Positions 1-9,074 of a DNA stretch of 32,529 nt are shown here, piece after piece. The stretch is from an uncultured Bacteroidales bacterium (GTDB taxonomy: Bacteria > Bacteroidota > Bacteroidia > Bacteroidales > UBA932). The stretch spans positions 1 through 32,529 of the forward strand of contig CAMOIT010000001.1 in the NCBI GenBank assembly GCA_946616285.1, given 5' to 3'. The position numbers and the translations under genes were made by a program. Numbering within the stretch: the first letter of the stretch is position 1; every line of letters begins with the position of its first letter. A model generated the notes under the pieces. It worked only from the letters and a program-made list of their open reading frames with translations, was not told the origin of the DNA and ran no database searches.

Positions 1-2
1 GC

Positions 3-587
3 AAGGGCGTTGCCCTGCGTGCAAAGGGTCAGGGCGCCAAGGTGATAGTTACCGAAGTGGATCCCATAAAGGCCATGGAGGCTGTTATGGACGGCTTCAA
101 AGTTATGCCGATGAAGGACGCCGCTCGCGAAGGTGACATCTTCGTCACCGTTACTGGCTGCGCCGATGTAATCGGCCCGGAAGAATTCCTCCTGATGAAG
201 GACGGGGCCATCTGCTGCAATGCCGGTCATTTCGACGTGGAAGTTGCCGTGGCTAAACTTAAAGCGATGGCTGTCAGGAGTTTCCCTGCCAGGAACAACA
301 TTCAGGGCTACGAGCTCTCCAATGGCAGGAAGGTCTATGTCATCGCCGAAGGCCGCTTGGTGAACCTTGCAGCAGGCGACGGGCATCCCGCCGAAATCAT
401 GGACATGTCCTTCGCCATTCAGGCGCTTAGTGCAGCGTATTTGGCATCGCACCGGGGTCAGGTCGGCACTCTTCTCAACAATGTTCCCGTAGAAATCGAC
501 CGCGAGGTCGCTTTCCGGAAGCTTAAGGACTGGGGGATAAGCATCGACTCGCTTACTCCCGAACAGCATAAATATATCTACGGTTAG
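3..587 (+). CDS. ahcY: Adenosylhomocysteinase, C-terminal part (5' end outside window)
   Basis: Open from window start; VIVTEVDPIKAMEAVMDGFKV, VTVTGCADVI, NAGHFDVEV, LAAGDGHPAEIMDMSFAIQAL and C-terminal KYIYG are characteristic of SAH hydrolase. Confidence 0.96.
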   Translation, partial: KGVALRAKGQGAKVIVTEVDPIKAMEAVMDGFKVMPMKDAAREGDIFVTVTGCADVIGPEEFLLMKDGAICCNAGHFDVEVAVAKLKAMAVRSFPARNNIQGYELSNGRKVYVIAEGRLVNLAAGDGHPAEIMDMSFAIQALSAAYLASHRGQVGTLLNNVPVEIDREVAFRKLKDWGISIDSLTPEQHKYIYG

Positions 588-589
588 TT

Positions 590-2002
590 ATGGCACTGAT
601 TCCTATTTACTGGTGGAATAAGGAAGTACGCAACTTCAAAATATCGCAGGACAGTTTCAAAAAGCAGCCCTGGGCCAACGGCGTGATTCTCCTTGCCTGC
701 GTAGTAGTAGCCATGCTTTTGGCTAACCTTCCCTTTACGAAGCAGCTGTATCACGATTTCCTGCATACTGAGCTTACCATCCATATAGCCTCGCCCGACG
801 GCATAATAGACTGGTTCTTCCCGCGGGACATGACCATGGAGAAATTCATCAACGACATACTGATGGTGATTTTCTTCTTTACAGTAGGCCTGGAAATCAA
901 GCGTGAGGTGGTGTGCGGGGAACTGTCGTCCTTCAAAAAGGCAATCCTGCCAGTCATTGCGGCTTTCGGCGGCGTCATTGCTCCTGCCCTAATTTTCACT
1001 TTCGTCAATAAAGGCACCCTGGCCGCTTCTGGCTGGGGAATTCCGACGGCTACGGATATCGCTTTCGCAGTCGGAATTTTGTCCATTCTTGGCGACAAAG
1101 TGCCGGTGTCTCTTAAGGTTTTCCTTACGGCCCTGGCCATTGCCGACGACCTTATCGCCATCCTTGTGGTGGCGCTGTTCTATGGCGGCAAAATCAACCT
1201 GCTGCTTCTGGGTCTGGCCATTCTGGTGATTCTTTTTGTCGCCCTTATGAAACGCCTTGGCGAAAAACGCATCGGCTTTTATGTCGTGCCGGCCATAATC
1301 GTCTGGTTCTTATTCTATTACAGCGGCATTCATGCCACTATGACAGGCGTTGTCATTGCTATGCTCATCCCAATGGACGCCCGCTACAACAAAGCAAAGT
1401 TCCACAGGCGCGCACGTATTCTGTATGAGGGACTTATAGGCGCCGAAGAGGTTCGGCTCCCCGAAGCCTTCCCCAACGGCCCGGAGCGTTACTATCTGCG
1501 CCGGCTCAGTAGCCTTACCAAGAAGACCATACCACCGTCTTACAGGCTGGAGCACAAGCTCAATCCTTTCGTCAATTTCTTCATAATGCCTATCTTCGCA
1601 CTTGCAAATGCAGGCGTGGAAATAACTGATATATCGTACTTTAACGTTTTCAAAGCAATAGACCCCGTGACTGGAAGCGTTGGGCTTGGCGTTTTCCTCG
1701 GGTTGCTTCTTGGCAAACCTGTCGGAATTACCCTTGCCTCGTGGCTGGCGATTAAGTGTAAAGTTGGCGCTATGCCTGCAAAAGCTTCCTGGCCGATGCT
1801 CTTTGCGGTCGCCTGCCTTGGCGGTATCGGCTTCACCATGTCCATATTCGTAGACACTCTGTCTTTCGCAGGGCCTGGCATCGATCCCGCCGTTACTCAT
1901 CATCTCCGGGACGCCGGCAAGATTGCCGTTCTGCTGGGATCACTGTGTTCAGGGGTTCTGGGGTCTGTGCTTATAACTCTGGTATCAAAAATTAAGAAAT
2001 AA
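590..2002 (+). CDS. nhaA: Na+/H+ antiporter NhaA
   Basis: Polytopic protein with NhaA motifs (FFFTVGLEIKREV, GWGIPTATDIAFAVGIL, ALAIADDLIAILVVALFY, GGIGFTMSIFV). Confidence 0.96.
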   Translation: MALIPIYWWNKEVRNFKISQDSFKKQPWANGVILLACVVVAMLLANLPFTKQLYHDFLHTELTIHIASPDGIIDWFFPRDMTMEKFINDILMVIFFFTVGLEIKREVVCGELSSFKKAILPVIAAFGGVIAPALIFTFVNKGTLAASGWGIPTATDIAFAVGILSILGDKVPVSLKVFLTALAIADDLIAILVVALFYGGKINLLLLGLAILVILFVALMKRLGEKRIGFYVVPAIIVWFLFYYSGIHATMTGVVIAMLIPMDARYNKAKFHRRARILYEGLIGAEEVRLPEAFPNGPERYYLRRLSSLTKKTIPPSYRLEHKLNPFVNFFIMPIFALANAGVEITDISYFNVFKAIDPVTGSVGLGVFLGLLLGKPVGITLASWLAIKCKVGAMPAKASWPMLFAVACLGGIGFTMSIFVDTLSFAGPGIDPAVTHHLRDAGKIAVLLGSLCSGVLGSVLITLVSKIKK

Positions 2003-2003
2003 T

Positions 2004-2750
2004 ATGGGACTTTTAGACGGAAAAGTGGCGCTCATCACCGGAGCGGCCAGGGGCATCGGCAAGGCCATCGCCCTAAAATTTGCGGCCGAAGGGGCCGATG
2101 TCGCCTTCACCGACCTTGTAATCAACGAAGCGGCCGAAGAAACCATCCGCGAGATTTCGGCTTTCGGCCATAAGGTCAAGGGCTATGCGTCCAATGCTGC
2201 GTCTTTCGATGAAACGCAAGCTGTTGTGGAGCAGGTGGTTAATGATTTCGGCCGGATCGACGTCCTGGTCAACAATGCCGGCATTACCAAGGACGGTCTT
2301 GTAATGCGCATGAGCGAAGCCCAGTGGGATGCAGTCATTGCCGTGAATATGAAATCGGCCTTCAATTTCCTGCACGCCGTGGTGCCCGTGATGGCCCGGC
2401 AGAAAGGCGGCAGCATCATTAACATGGCATCCATCGCCGGACAGACCGGAAATCCCGGACAGGTGAACTATTCCGCCTCCAAGGCCGGTCTCATCGCCAT
2501 GGCCAAGTCCGTTGCAAAAGAAATGGGCCCCCGCGGCATCCGTGCCAACTCCATTGCCCCCGGTTTCATCATTACCGAAATGACCGACGCCCTCCCGCAG
2601 GCAGTAAAGGACGAATACATCAAGCTCATCCCCCTCAAGCGCGGCGGCACCGTGGAAGACATCGCCAACACCGCTCTCTTCCTGGCCTCCGACCTCTCGA
2701 CTTACGTCACTGGCCAGGTCATCGCCGTCAATGGCGGTATGTACTGCTAA
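2004..2750 (+). CDS. fabG: 3-oxoacyl-[ACP] reductase (SDR family)
   Basis: TGAARGIGKAIA cofactor motif, NNAGITKDGLVMRM, catalytic YSASKAG, C-terminal VTGQVIAVNGGMYC. Confidence 0.95.
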   Translation: MGLLDGKVALITGAARGIGKAIALKFAAEGADVAFTDLVINEAAEETIREISAFGHKVKGYASNAASFDETQAVVEQVVNDFGRIDVLVNNAGITKDGLVMRMSEAQWDAVIAVNMKSAFNFLHAVVPVMARQKGGSIINMASIAGQTGNPGQVNYSASKAGLIAMAKSVAKEMGPRGIRANSIAPGFIITEMTDALPQAVKDEYIKLIPLKRGGTVEDIANTALFLASDLSTYVTGQVIAVNGGMYC

Positions 2751-2768
2751 GTTTTTGCCTACAATCCT

Positions 2769-2807
2769 GTTACCGGCCCCGGCTGCTTTCGGCTGCGGGT
2801 CGGTAAC
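2769..2807. terminator. Strong hairpin downstream of fabG (possible terminator or processing hairpin)
   Basis: GTTACCGGCCC...GGGTCGGTAAC, an 11-bp stem with one G.U; the loop contains CGGCTGC-TTT-CGGCTGC. No U-tract follows, so terminator function is uncertain. Confidence 0.4.
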
Positions 2808-2810
2808 TGC

Positions 2811-2888
2811 TTGATATTCATTGTGTTCCTGGTTTCATGTCTGTTCTGTTTGCGCAGACATGATTCCGTGAAGTGCTTGACTATCAGG
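2811..2888. repeat. Intergenic stem-loop repeat, copy 1
   Basis: TTGATATTCA-N14-TCATGTCTG(TTCTGTTTGCG)CAGACATGA-TTCCGTGAAGTGCTTGACTATCAG; aligns without gaps to 4967-5044. Confidence 0.8.
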
Positions 2889-2913
2889 CGAGTGGGTTCT
2901 CGGGCCGATAATT

Positions 2914-2928
2914 TGCAACCAGGTTGCA
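2914..2928. promoter_or_regulatory. Perfect palindrome TGCAACC-A-GGTTGCA upstream of the metal ATPase, candidate metalloregulator operator
   Basis: 7-bp perfect inverted repeat with 1-nt centre, about 12 nt upstream of a TATCTTTG -7 box at 2941-2948. Confidence 0.5.
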
Positions 2929-2970
2929 GCAGCGGTGGTGTATCTTTGCAGCCAGAAAACTCAAAGCATT

Positions 2971-4944
2971 ATGATACACGACGATAATCATTGCGAACAT
3001 TGCCACCATGAGCATGAACATGAAGGGCATGAGCATCATCATCACCATCACGAGCACGAGGGACATGAGCATCACCATCACCACGACGAAGGCGAGGGGC
3101 ATGGCCGGCTGGTAAAAATCATTGCTTCTGCGGTGCTTCTGGCAGCAGCTGTAATAATTGAAAAGCGTACTGACTGGGCAACTTGGCAGTATCTGATGCT
3201 GTTTTTGGTGCCTTATTTAATTGTTGGCTGGGATACTTTGAAGGAAGCGGCCGAAGGCCTGATCCATGGCGAAGCGCTTAGCGAGGATTTCCTGATGAGC
3301 ATTGCAACTCTTGGCGCTTTGGGTATTGGCTTTATGCCAGGGGCCGAAACTCAATTCCCTGAGGCTGTGTTTGTTATGCTTTTCTTCCAGGTCGGTGAGC
3401 TGTTTGAGGAAATGGCCGAAGGAAGATCCCGTAAGTCGATATCTCACCTTATGGATATCAGGCCCGACACGGCTCATGTAATACGCGACGGTGTAGAACA
3501 AACGCTTAATCCTGAGGAGGTTGCAATCGGCGAAATAATACTTGTGAAGCCCGGAGAAAAAGTCCCTGTAGATGGTATCGTAATTGAAGGCTACTCCAGC
3601 CTCGATACAGTTGCCCTTACAGGCGAAAGCGTTCCCCGCAGTATCGCCGAAGGTGACCAGATTCTGTCAGGGTGCGTGAATCTGAACGGAGTTGTGAAGG
3701 TTCGCACTACCAAGGCCTTCGGCGAATCAACTGCCGCTAAAATTTTGGATCTTGTCGAAAACGCTGCCGAAAAGAAGTCCCGGAGCGAGAGCTTCATAAC
3801 CCGTTTTGCTAAAGTCTATACACCTGTGGTTGTGGCACTTGCGCTGATTGTCGCTATTGTTCCCGGCATAATAACAGGCGAATGGGCTACCTGGATATAC
3901 CGTGGTCTGATGTTCCTGGTAGTGAGCTGCCCTTGCGCCTTGGTAATATCCGTTCCGCTCACTTTCTTCGGCGGCCTTGGCGGAGCCTCCAGAAAGGGCA
4001 TACTGATCAAGGGCTCCAACCTTCTTGATACTCTTTCCAAGATAGATACTGTTGTCTTTGATAAGACCGGAACCCTTACCGAAGGCGTGTTTGAAGTGAC
4101 CGCCGTACATCCGGAAGTACTTGATAAAGAAGAGCTTTTGCATCTTGCTGCGCATGTCGAGAGGCATTCGACCCATCCTATAGCGATGGCTTTGCGCAAC
4201 GCTTTCCCCGGGGAGGCCGACGGCTGCGAAGTGACTGGGATTGAAGAGCTGGCCGGTCATGGTGTAATCGCCAATGTCAATGGCAAGCGCGTGGCGGTTG
4301 GCAACAGCAAGCTGATGGAAAAGGAAGGCGCCGCCTGGCATCCCTGCCACCATGCCGGCACCATCGTACATGTCTCAGTAGATGGCACTTACGCCGGACA
4401 TGTTGTGATTAGTGACCGCGTAAAGGAGTCATCGGCCGATGCCATTAAGGCATTGAAAGGTGCTGGTGTGCTCAGGACGGTCATGCTGACCGGCGACCAG
4501 GAGACCGTTGCTTCGGCGGTGGCGTCCGAACTTGGCCTGGACGAGTTCCATGCCGGTCTTCTCCCCGCCGACAAAGTGTCTGAGGTTGAGCGACTTATCG
4601 CAGAAGGTACTCTGGCTTTCGTCGGCGACGGCATCAACGATGCACCCGTTTTGACCCGGGCCGATGTCGGTATCGCAATGGGCGCACTCGGCTCAGACGC
4701 CGCCATCGAAGCTGCGGACATAGTGCTGATGGACGATAATCCCTCGAAGGTGGCATCGGCCATCCGTATTGCCCGCCGAACCCTTCGCATCGCCAGGGAA
4801 AACATCTGGTTCGCGATTGGCATCAAGGTTCTGGTACTGCTGCTTGCCGCTCTGGGCATTGCAACGATGTGGATGGCAGTCTTCGCCGATGTGGGCGTCA
4901 CCGTCCTGGCCGTCCTGAACGCCATGCGCGCCCTCCGCGGCTAG
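2971..4944 (+). CDS. Heavy-metal-translocating P1B-type ATPase (Zn/Cd/Pb class likely) with His-rich N-terminus
   Basis: SCPCAL, DKTGTLTEG, STHPIA, GDGINDAPVL, terminal DVGVTVLAVLNAMR. The ORF track start (2935) lies upstream of the -7 box, so ATG 2971 (MIHDDNHCEHC) is preferred. Confidence 0.93.
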   Translation: MIHDDNHCEHCHHEHEHEGHEHHHHHHEHEGHEHHHHHDEGEGHGRLVKIIASAVLLAAAVIIEKRTDWATWQYLMLFLVPYLIVGWDTLKEAAEGLIHGEALSEDFLMSIATLGALGIGFMPGAETQFPEAVFVMLFFQVGELFEEMAEGRSRKSISHLMDIRPDTAHVIRDGVEQTLNPEEVAIGEIILVKPGEKVPVDGIVIEGYSSLDTVALTGESVPRSIAEGDQILSGCVNLNGVVKVRTTKAFGESTAAKILDLVENAAEKKSRSESFITRFAKVYTPVVVALALIVAIVPGIITGEWATWIYRGLMFLVVSCPCALVISVPLTFFGGLGGASRKGILIKGSNLLDTLSKIDTVVFDKTGTLTEGVFEVTAVHPEVLDKEELLHLAAHVERHSTHPIAMALRNAFPGEADGCEVTGIEELAGHGVIANVNGKRVAVGNSKLMEKEGAAWHPCHHAGTIVHVSVDGTYAGHVVISDRVKESSADAIKALKGAGVLRTVMLTGDQETVASAVASELGLDEFHAGLLPADKVSEVERLIAEGTLAFVGDGINDAPVLTRADVGIAMGALGSDAAIEAADIVLMDDNPSKVASAIRIARRTLRIARENIWFAIGIKVLVLLLAALGIATMWMAVFADVGVTVLAVLNAMRALRG

Positions 4945-4966
4945 TTCTTGCTCCGAACGTAAAGCG

Positions 4967-5044
4967 TTGATTTTCAGCTAAATCCTTAGTTCATGTCTGC
5001 GCAAATAGAGCAGACATGAATACGTGAAGTGGTTGATTATCAGC
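4967..5044. repeat. Intergenic stem-loop repeat, copy 2 (loop inverted relative to copy 1)
   Basis: TTGATTTTCAG-N13-TCATGTCTG(CGCAAATAGAG)CAGACATGA-ATACGTGAAGTGGTTGATTATCAG. Confidence 0.8.
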
Positions 5045-5054
5045 GTTTTGCGTT

Positions 5055-5085
5055 TTTGCCGGTTGTCGGGAAAGCGGTATTTTTG
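5055..5085 (+). promoter_or_regulatory. Bacteroidetes-type promoter for comF
   Basis: TTTG (5055-5058) - 19 nt - TATTTTTG (5078-5085), matching TTTG/TAnnTTTG; ATG at 5093. Confidence 0.6.
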
Positions 5086-5092
5086 TGCCGAT

Positions 5093-5875
5093 ATGATACG
5101 TGAGATGCTGGATTTGATGATGCCGAGGGAGTGCCTGGTGTGCGGGAGGCGGCTGGGCGCTAAGGAGGAGCATTTGTGCCTGTACTGCGCGGTGGATTTG
5201 CCGATGACGTACTTCTGGGAGAGGGCGCATAACCCTATGGCCGATCAGTTCAATGCGCTTTTGGAACAAATGCGTCAGGCCGAAACTGAGGAGGGTGATG
5301 TAGGCCGGGTAGACGAGGCCGAGTGGGGGACCGATAACGATACCGGGGCGAGAGAACGGATGGAGTATGCAAGGGCTTGTGCGTTAATGTTTTACCATCA
5401 TGAGAATCCTTTCAAACACATTCCGAAGGCGTTGAAGTACGACGGGAATATTAAGGCAGGGCGGTATTATGCGACGATGCTTGGGAGAAAGATGGCGGAA
5501 AGCGGCAATTGGGGGGATGTGGATTTGGTTATTCCGGTGCCGCTGCATTGGTTCAGGCGATACAGGCGCGGCTATAATCAGGCGGAGGTTATAGCAAAAG
5601 CTGTCGCAAGGGAATTAGGTGCCAGATTCCGGTCCGACATTCTGTGCCGAAAGCACAGGACGAAATCGCAGACTAAGCTGGATGCAGCCGCGAGGTTAAG
5701 GAATGTGCAGGGGGTGTTCGGGGTGAAGAAGCGATGCGCTGCAACGCATGTGCTCATTATCGACGACACGTTCACGACGGGAGCCACATTATGTGCGTGC
5801 TATTTTGCTGTGAGACAGGCGTTTGGGCCGAATGTCAGGATTTCAGTGGCGACACTTGCCGTGGTGCAGGCATAA
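5093..5875 (+). CDS. comF: ComF family phosphoribosyltransferase-like protein
   Basis: N-terminal CLVCGRR...CLYC zinc-binding pairs, VIPVPLHWFRRYRRGYNQAE, PRTase motif VLIIDDTFTTGAT. ORF track start 5024 lies upstream of the promoter; ATG 5093 preferred. Confidence 0.88.
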   Translation: MIREMLDLMMPRECLVCGRRLGAKEEHLCLYCAVDLPMTYFWERAHNPMADQFNALLEQMRQAETEEGDVGRVDEAEWGTDNDTGARERMEYARACALMFYHHENPFKHIPKALKYDGNIKAGRYYATMLGRKMAESGNWGDVDLVIPVPLHWFRRYRRGYNQAEVIAKAVARELGARFRSDILCRKHRTKSQTKLDAAARLRNVQGVFGVKKRCAATHVLIIDDTFTTGATLCACYFAVRQAFGPNVRISVATLAVVQA

Positions 5876-5951
5876 ATATAGCGGTGCCATAGGCATAACG
5901 TGCACAAACAAGGGCCGTGGACCTTGGCGTGGACTGCCGATGCTGTGTGGG

Positions 5952-6764
5952 TTACATGTACCTGAAATAAACGGCTTCGGCGGCGGTGACGGCGGCGGTT
6001 TCCGTCCTGAGGCGGGATGTGCCAAGGTGCACGGGGATGTATCCGTGCTCAAGCGCAAGCTTGGCTTCGGCGGGGGAGAAGTCCCCTTCGGGGCCGATTA
6101 ATACCGTCACGTCCTGTCCGGAATACCCCTCCAGGGCCTCCCGGATGCTGATCCGAGGCACGGAAGGGTCCTCGAAGCAGTAGGCTATGAGGCGAAGCGG
6201 GGCGGCGGTGCTATGGCCGTCGCCAGTCCCGACGTTGCTGTGGGAACCGGCGGCATCAGCATCGCCATGCGAACCGCGGGTGTCAGTACCGGCCTTGTCG
6301 CCGGAAAGGATAAAATCCTTCACGCTCACGGGTTCCATAATCTCCGGAATCCGCGCCTTAAGCGACTGCTTGGTGGCGGATAGTGCAATGCGCAAGGCCC
6401 TTTCGGTCTTATAGACCTTCCTTTCCGAATGTTCCCCGATAAGCGGTGCAATCACGTCTACGCCTATTTCAGTGGCTTTTTCTAGGAACCACTCGAAGCG
6501 GTCGTTGTTCTTGGTGGGGCAGCAGCCGATGCAAAGCCTGTACGGATGCCCGCCGAAGCCTTCCTCGACAGAAAGCACCCGGGCCGAAGCACCTTTGGGG
6601 CTGTCGTCAAGCAACTGGCAGTGGTAAAGCGTTCCTTTGCCGTCAATCACGTCTATCGGATCCCCGGTGCGGTGTCGCAGTACCCTGACGCAGTGGGCGC
6701 TTTCCTCGGCGTCCAACCTGCACTCCAGCGGAGATACTTCGTATGCGTAAAACAGTTCCATCAC
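5952..6764 (-). CDS. rsmE: 16S rRNA (uracil1498-N3)-methyltransferase RsmE
   Basis: HCVRVLRHRTGD, CCPTKNNDRFEWFLEKATEIGVD, VLIGPEGDFSPAEAKLA, LGTSRLRTETAAVTA. Confidence 0.93.
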   Translation of the reverse strand: MMELFYAYEVSPLECRLDAEESAHCVRVLRHRTGDPIDVIDGKGTLYHCQLLDDSPKGASARVLSVEEGFGGHPYRLCIGCCPTKNNDRFEWFLEKATEIGVDVIAPLIGEHSERKVYKTERALRIALSATKQSLKARIPEIMEPVSVKDFILSGDKAGTDTRGSHGDADAAGSHSNVGTGDGHSTAAPLRLIAYCFEDPSVPRISIREALEGYSGQDVTVLIGPEGDFSPAEAKLALEHGYIPVHLGTSRLRTETAAVTAAEAVYFRYM

Positions 6765-7363
6765 TTACGGATAATCTCTATTTCGCCGCGAAGCCCCACT
6801 TTCAGAATCTGGGACGCTTTCCCGGTGGAATCAGTGTCCACTGACGGCGGAACCACGAAATCGACAGCCTCCTTAATCTCAGCCGGAATCTCCGAAAAAC
6901 GTTTGGGCGTAGGCTCTCCGGAAATATTGGCCGAAGTGCTCACAATGGGTCTTCCGAACTTGAAAACCAGCTGCCTGCACCATTCCATCAGTGGAATCCT
7001 GATACCCACGCTGCCGTCTTCGGCAACCGTTGACGCGGCAAGGTGCCAGCGGTCCCCGGCGTCTCCCGGCAAGCCGCAAATGGCTGAAGGATAGATGATT
7101 GTCATAGGTGCATCGTTCACTTCCACAAGGTCCACCGCAATTGAAGGAATCTCCTTGACGTACTTAGCCACCATGTCCAGGTCCGACGCCAGCAGCACCA
7201 GCGACTTTGAATCGGCCCGCTTTTTAATTTCAAATATACGGGCCACTGCGGCAGGGTTGGTTGCATCGCAGCCGAGACCCCACACCGTGTCTGTGGGATA
7301 AAGTATTGTGCCGCCTTCGCGCAGTGTCTTAAGTGCTTCAGCGAGAATTTCTTCCGGTTTCAT
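6761..7363 (-). CDS. L-threonylcarbamoyladenylate synthase (Sua5/YciO/YrdC family)
   Basis: GGTILYPTDTVWGLGCDATN, KKRADSKSLVLL, STSANISGEPTP. Start at 7363 (MKPEEILAEALKTL) preferred over 7432. Confidence 0.92.
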   Translation of the reverse strand: MKPEEILAEALKTLREGGTILYPTDTVWGLGCDATNPAAVARIFEIKKRADSKSLVLLASDLDMVAKYVKEIPSIAVDLVEVNDAPMTIIYPSAICGLPGDAGDRWHLAASTVAEDGSVGIRIPLMEWCRQLVFKFGRPIVSTSANISGEPTPKRFSEIPAEIKEAVDFVVPPSVDTDSTGKASQILKVGLRGEIEIIRK

Positions 7364-8420
7364 AATAGCTTGCGGTAATGGGATAGTGATCCGAATATTC
7401 CACCCGCCCCACGTCGCAGGATACGATTTCAAGATCGGCGGGATAGAGTATATAGTCGATTCTTAGCATGGGCCAAAGTGCGCGATGCGTTGCGCCCAGC
7501 CCGTGGCCGGCCTTTGCAAAAGAGTCTTTCCTGCCTCTGAGCAGGCGAAAATAAGTATATGAGAGGGGAGTATCGTTAAAATCGCCCACAACAAGCGAAC
7601 GCACAGGTGCGCTGTCTATTCCGCGAAGGACCTCGGCCACCTGTTTCGGCCGCTCGGTAATGGAGCGTTTCATTTTCCTTTCGGTCTCCTCTACAGCGCC
7701 GTTGCGCGTTGCAAGTGCCGATAACGAAATATTGTAACTCTCTAAATGACAATTGTATATGCGAACGGTGGAGCTGTCCAGCTTTACGTCGGTCCAAAGA
7801 GCCAGGTTAGTGGATTTTTCGAAGGAAATCTTTCCTTTCCCAACAATCGGCCGCTTGCTGAGAGTAAGGTTTCCGAACCGGCCTGTCTTTCCAACAAACA
7901 CGTAATACTCAGCGTGATATCCGGGGAAATGCTTGCTTATCCACTGGTCGGCCGACACCCCTGTAGGGAGGAAAAACTCCTGCAGGCAAATAATGTCGGC
8001 GTCGGTGGACATGAGATAACTGCTTACATCTTCGGCCAGATCCATCCTCTTCGCGTCCTTCGGCCCGTGCGCAAACAGACCGGCGTTATAGGAAACCACC
8101 TTAAGGCTGGGCTGGGCTTCGTCGGCCCGCGAATTGCCGAACTGGATATATCTGCCGGCAAAAAACAGCGAAGGCAGAAGCGCCAGGAACAGCAATGTGC
8201 GCATGTGCGAGCGCCTGATAAGCGCCCACACGAAAAGCACCAGCGCCATCGGGAGAACGACAGGATAAAGCAGGCCGAAAAGCGTGAAAAACCAGGCTTT
8301 CGCGGGGTCTATGAATATTGATAAATAGCTGAGTATCAGAAGAACCGACAGCGTCAGGGCGACACTGCCAAAAGACAGATGCGACAGCCAGTGCCGCGAC
8401 TTCTGCTTCTTTTGGGGCAT
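7338..8420 (-). CDS. Endonuclease/exonuclease/phosphatase family protein with N-terminal membrane helices
   Basis: VVSYNAGLF, ICLQEFF, YNCHLES, VVGDFNDTP, SDHYPITASY; hydrophobic N-terminal region. Confidence 0.88.
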   Translation of the reverse strand: MPQKKQKSRHWLSHLSFGSVALTLSVLLILSYLSIFIDPAKAWFFTLFGLLYPVVLPMALVLFVWALIRRSHMRTLLFLALLPSLFFAGRYIQFGNSRADEAQPSLKVVSYNAGLFAHGPKDAKRMDLAEDVSSYLMSTDADIICLQEFFLPTGVSADQWISKHFPGYHAEYYVFVGKTGRFGNLTLSKRPIVGKGKISFEKSTNLALWTDVKLDSSTVRIYNCHLESYNISLSALATRNGAVEETERKMKRSITERPKQVAEVLRGIDSAPVRSLVVGDFNDTPLSYTYFRLLRGRKDSFAKAGHGLGATHRALWPMLRIDYILYPADLEIVSCDVGRVEYSDHYPITASYYETGRNSR

Positions 8421-9074
8421 TTATCTGTAAATCTGCTTTGTCTTGCGCCAGTAAAGAATTGTGAGCCAGCCGAAAAGGGCGCCTCCAAGGTGAGCGAAAT
8501 GCGCAATGCCCATTCTGGTTCCCGTGATTCCGGTGAACAGTTCTATGCCGATGAAAATCAGCACCCACCACTTTGCATCGAGAGTTATGGGCGGGAAAAT
8601 GAGGGTGAGCCTGGCCTCCGGATACAGCATTGCGAAGGCCACCAGCACGCCGTAAACTGCGCCTGATGCGCCCAGAACGTTGGGGATGCTGTTGTAAATG
8701 GTCTGAGGATCTATCCCGGGATACTGCTTAAGCAGCCCCTGTACCTGTAAAAACTCAACTCCGGTATGCAGAAGCACTGCTCCGAAGCCTGTAATAAGGT
8801 AGAATACAATGAATTTCTTTGTTCCGAGGACCCTTTCCACAACCATGCCGAACATAATCAGCGTGTACATGTTGAAGAAGATGTGCAGGAAATTGTCGTG
8901 CATGAACATGTGGGTTACCACCTGCCACCAGCGGAAGTCCGTCGCCAGGGGGAAGGCCATGGAAAAAGTGTCGATCATGAACGGGCGGTTGATAAGTGTC
9001 GCCACGAACATTATCACGTTCAGATACAGGAGGTTGCGGGTTACAACCGGTATGTTTTCAAGAAATCGTGCCAT
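8421..9074 (-). CDS. Rhomboid family intramembrane serine protease
   Basis: HMFMHDNFLHIFFNMYTL, GASGAVYGVL (GxSG), FAHLGGALFGWL; multiple TM segments. Confidence 0.93.
   Translation of the reverse strand: MARFLENIPVVTRNLLYLNVIMFVATLINRPFMIDTFSMAFPLATDFRWWQVVTHMFMHDNFLHIFFNMYTLIMFGMVVERVLGTKKFIVFYLITGFGAVLLHTGVEFLQVQGLLKQYPGIDPQTIYNSIPNVLGASGAVYGVLVAFAMLYPEARLTLIFPPITLDAKWWVLIFIGIELFTGITGTRMGIAHFAHLGGALFGWLTILYWRKTKQIYR

Noticed and set aside
1310-1903. 197-aa minus-strand ORF opposite nhaA
   Set aside because: Antisense to a conserved antiporter; no independent support.
590-2750. ahcY-nhaA-fabG tight spacing as a possible functional unit
   Set aside because: Gaps of 1-2 nt support co-transcription, but the functions are unrelated housekeeping roles and such packing is common.
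5823-6101. 92-aa plus-strand Gly-rich ORF overlapping comF and rsmE ends
   Set aside because: Overlaps two real genes on both sides; low-complexity translation of antisense rsmE.
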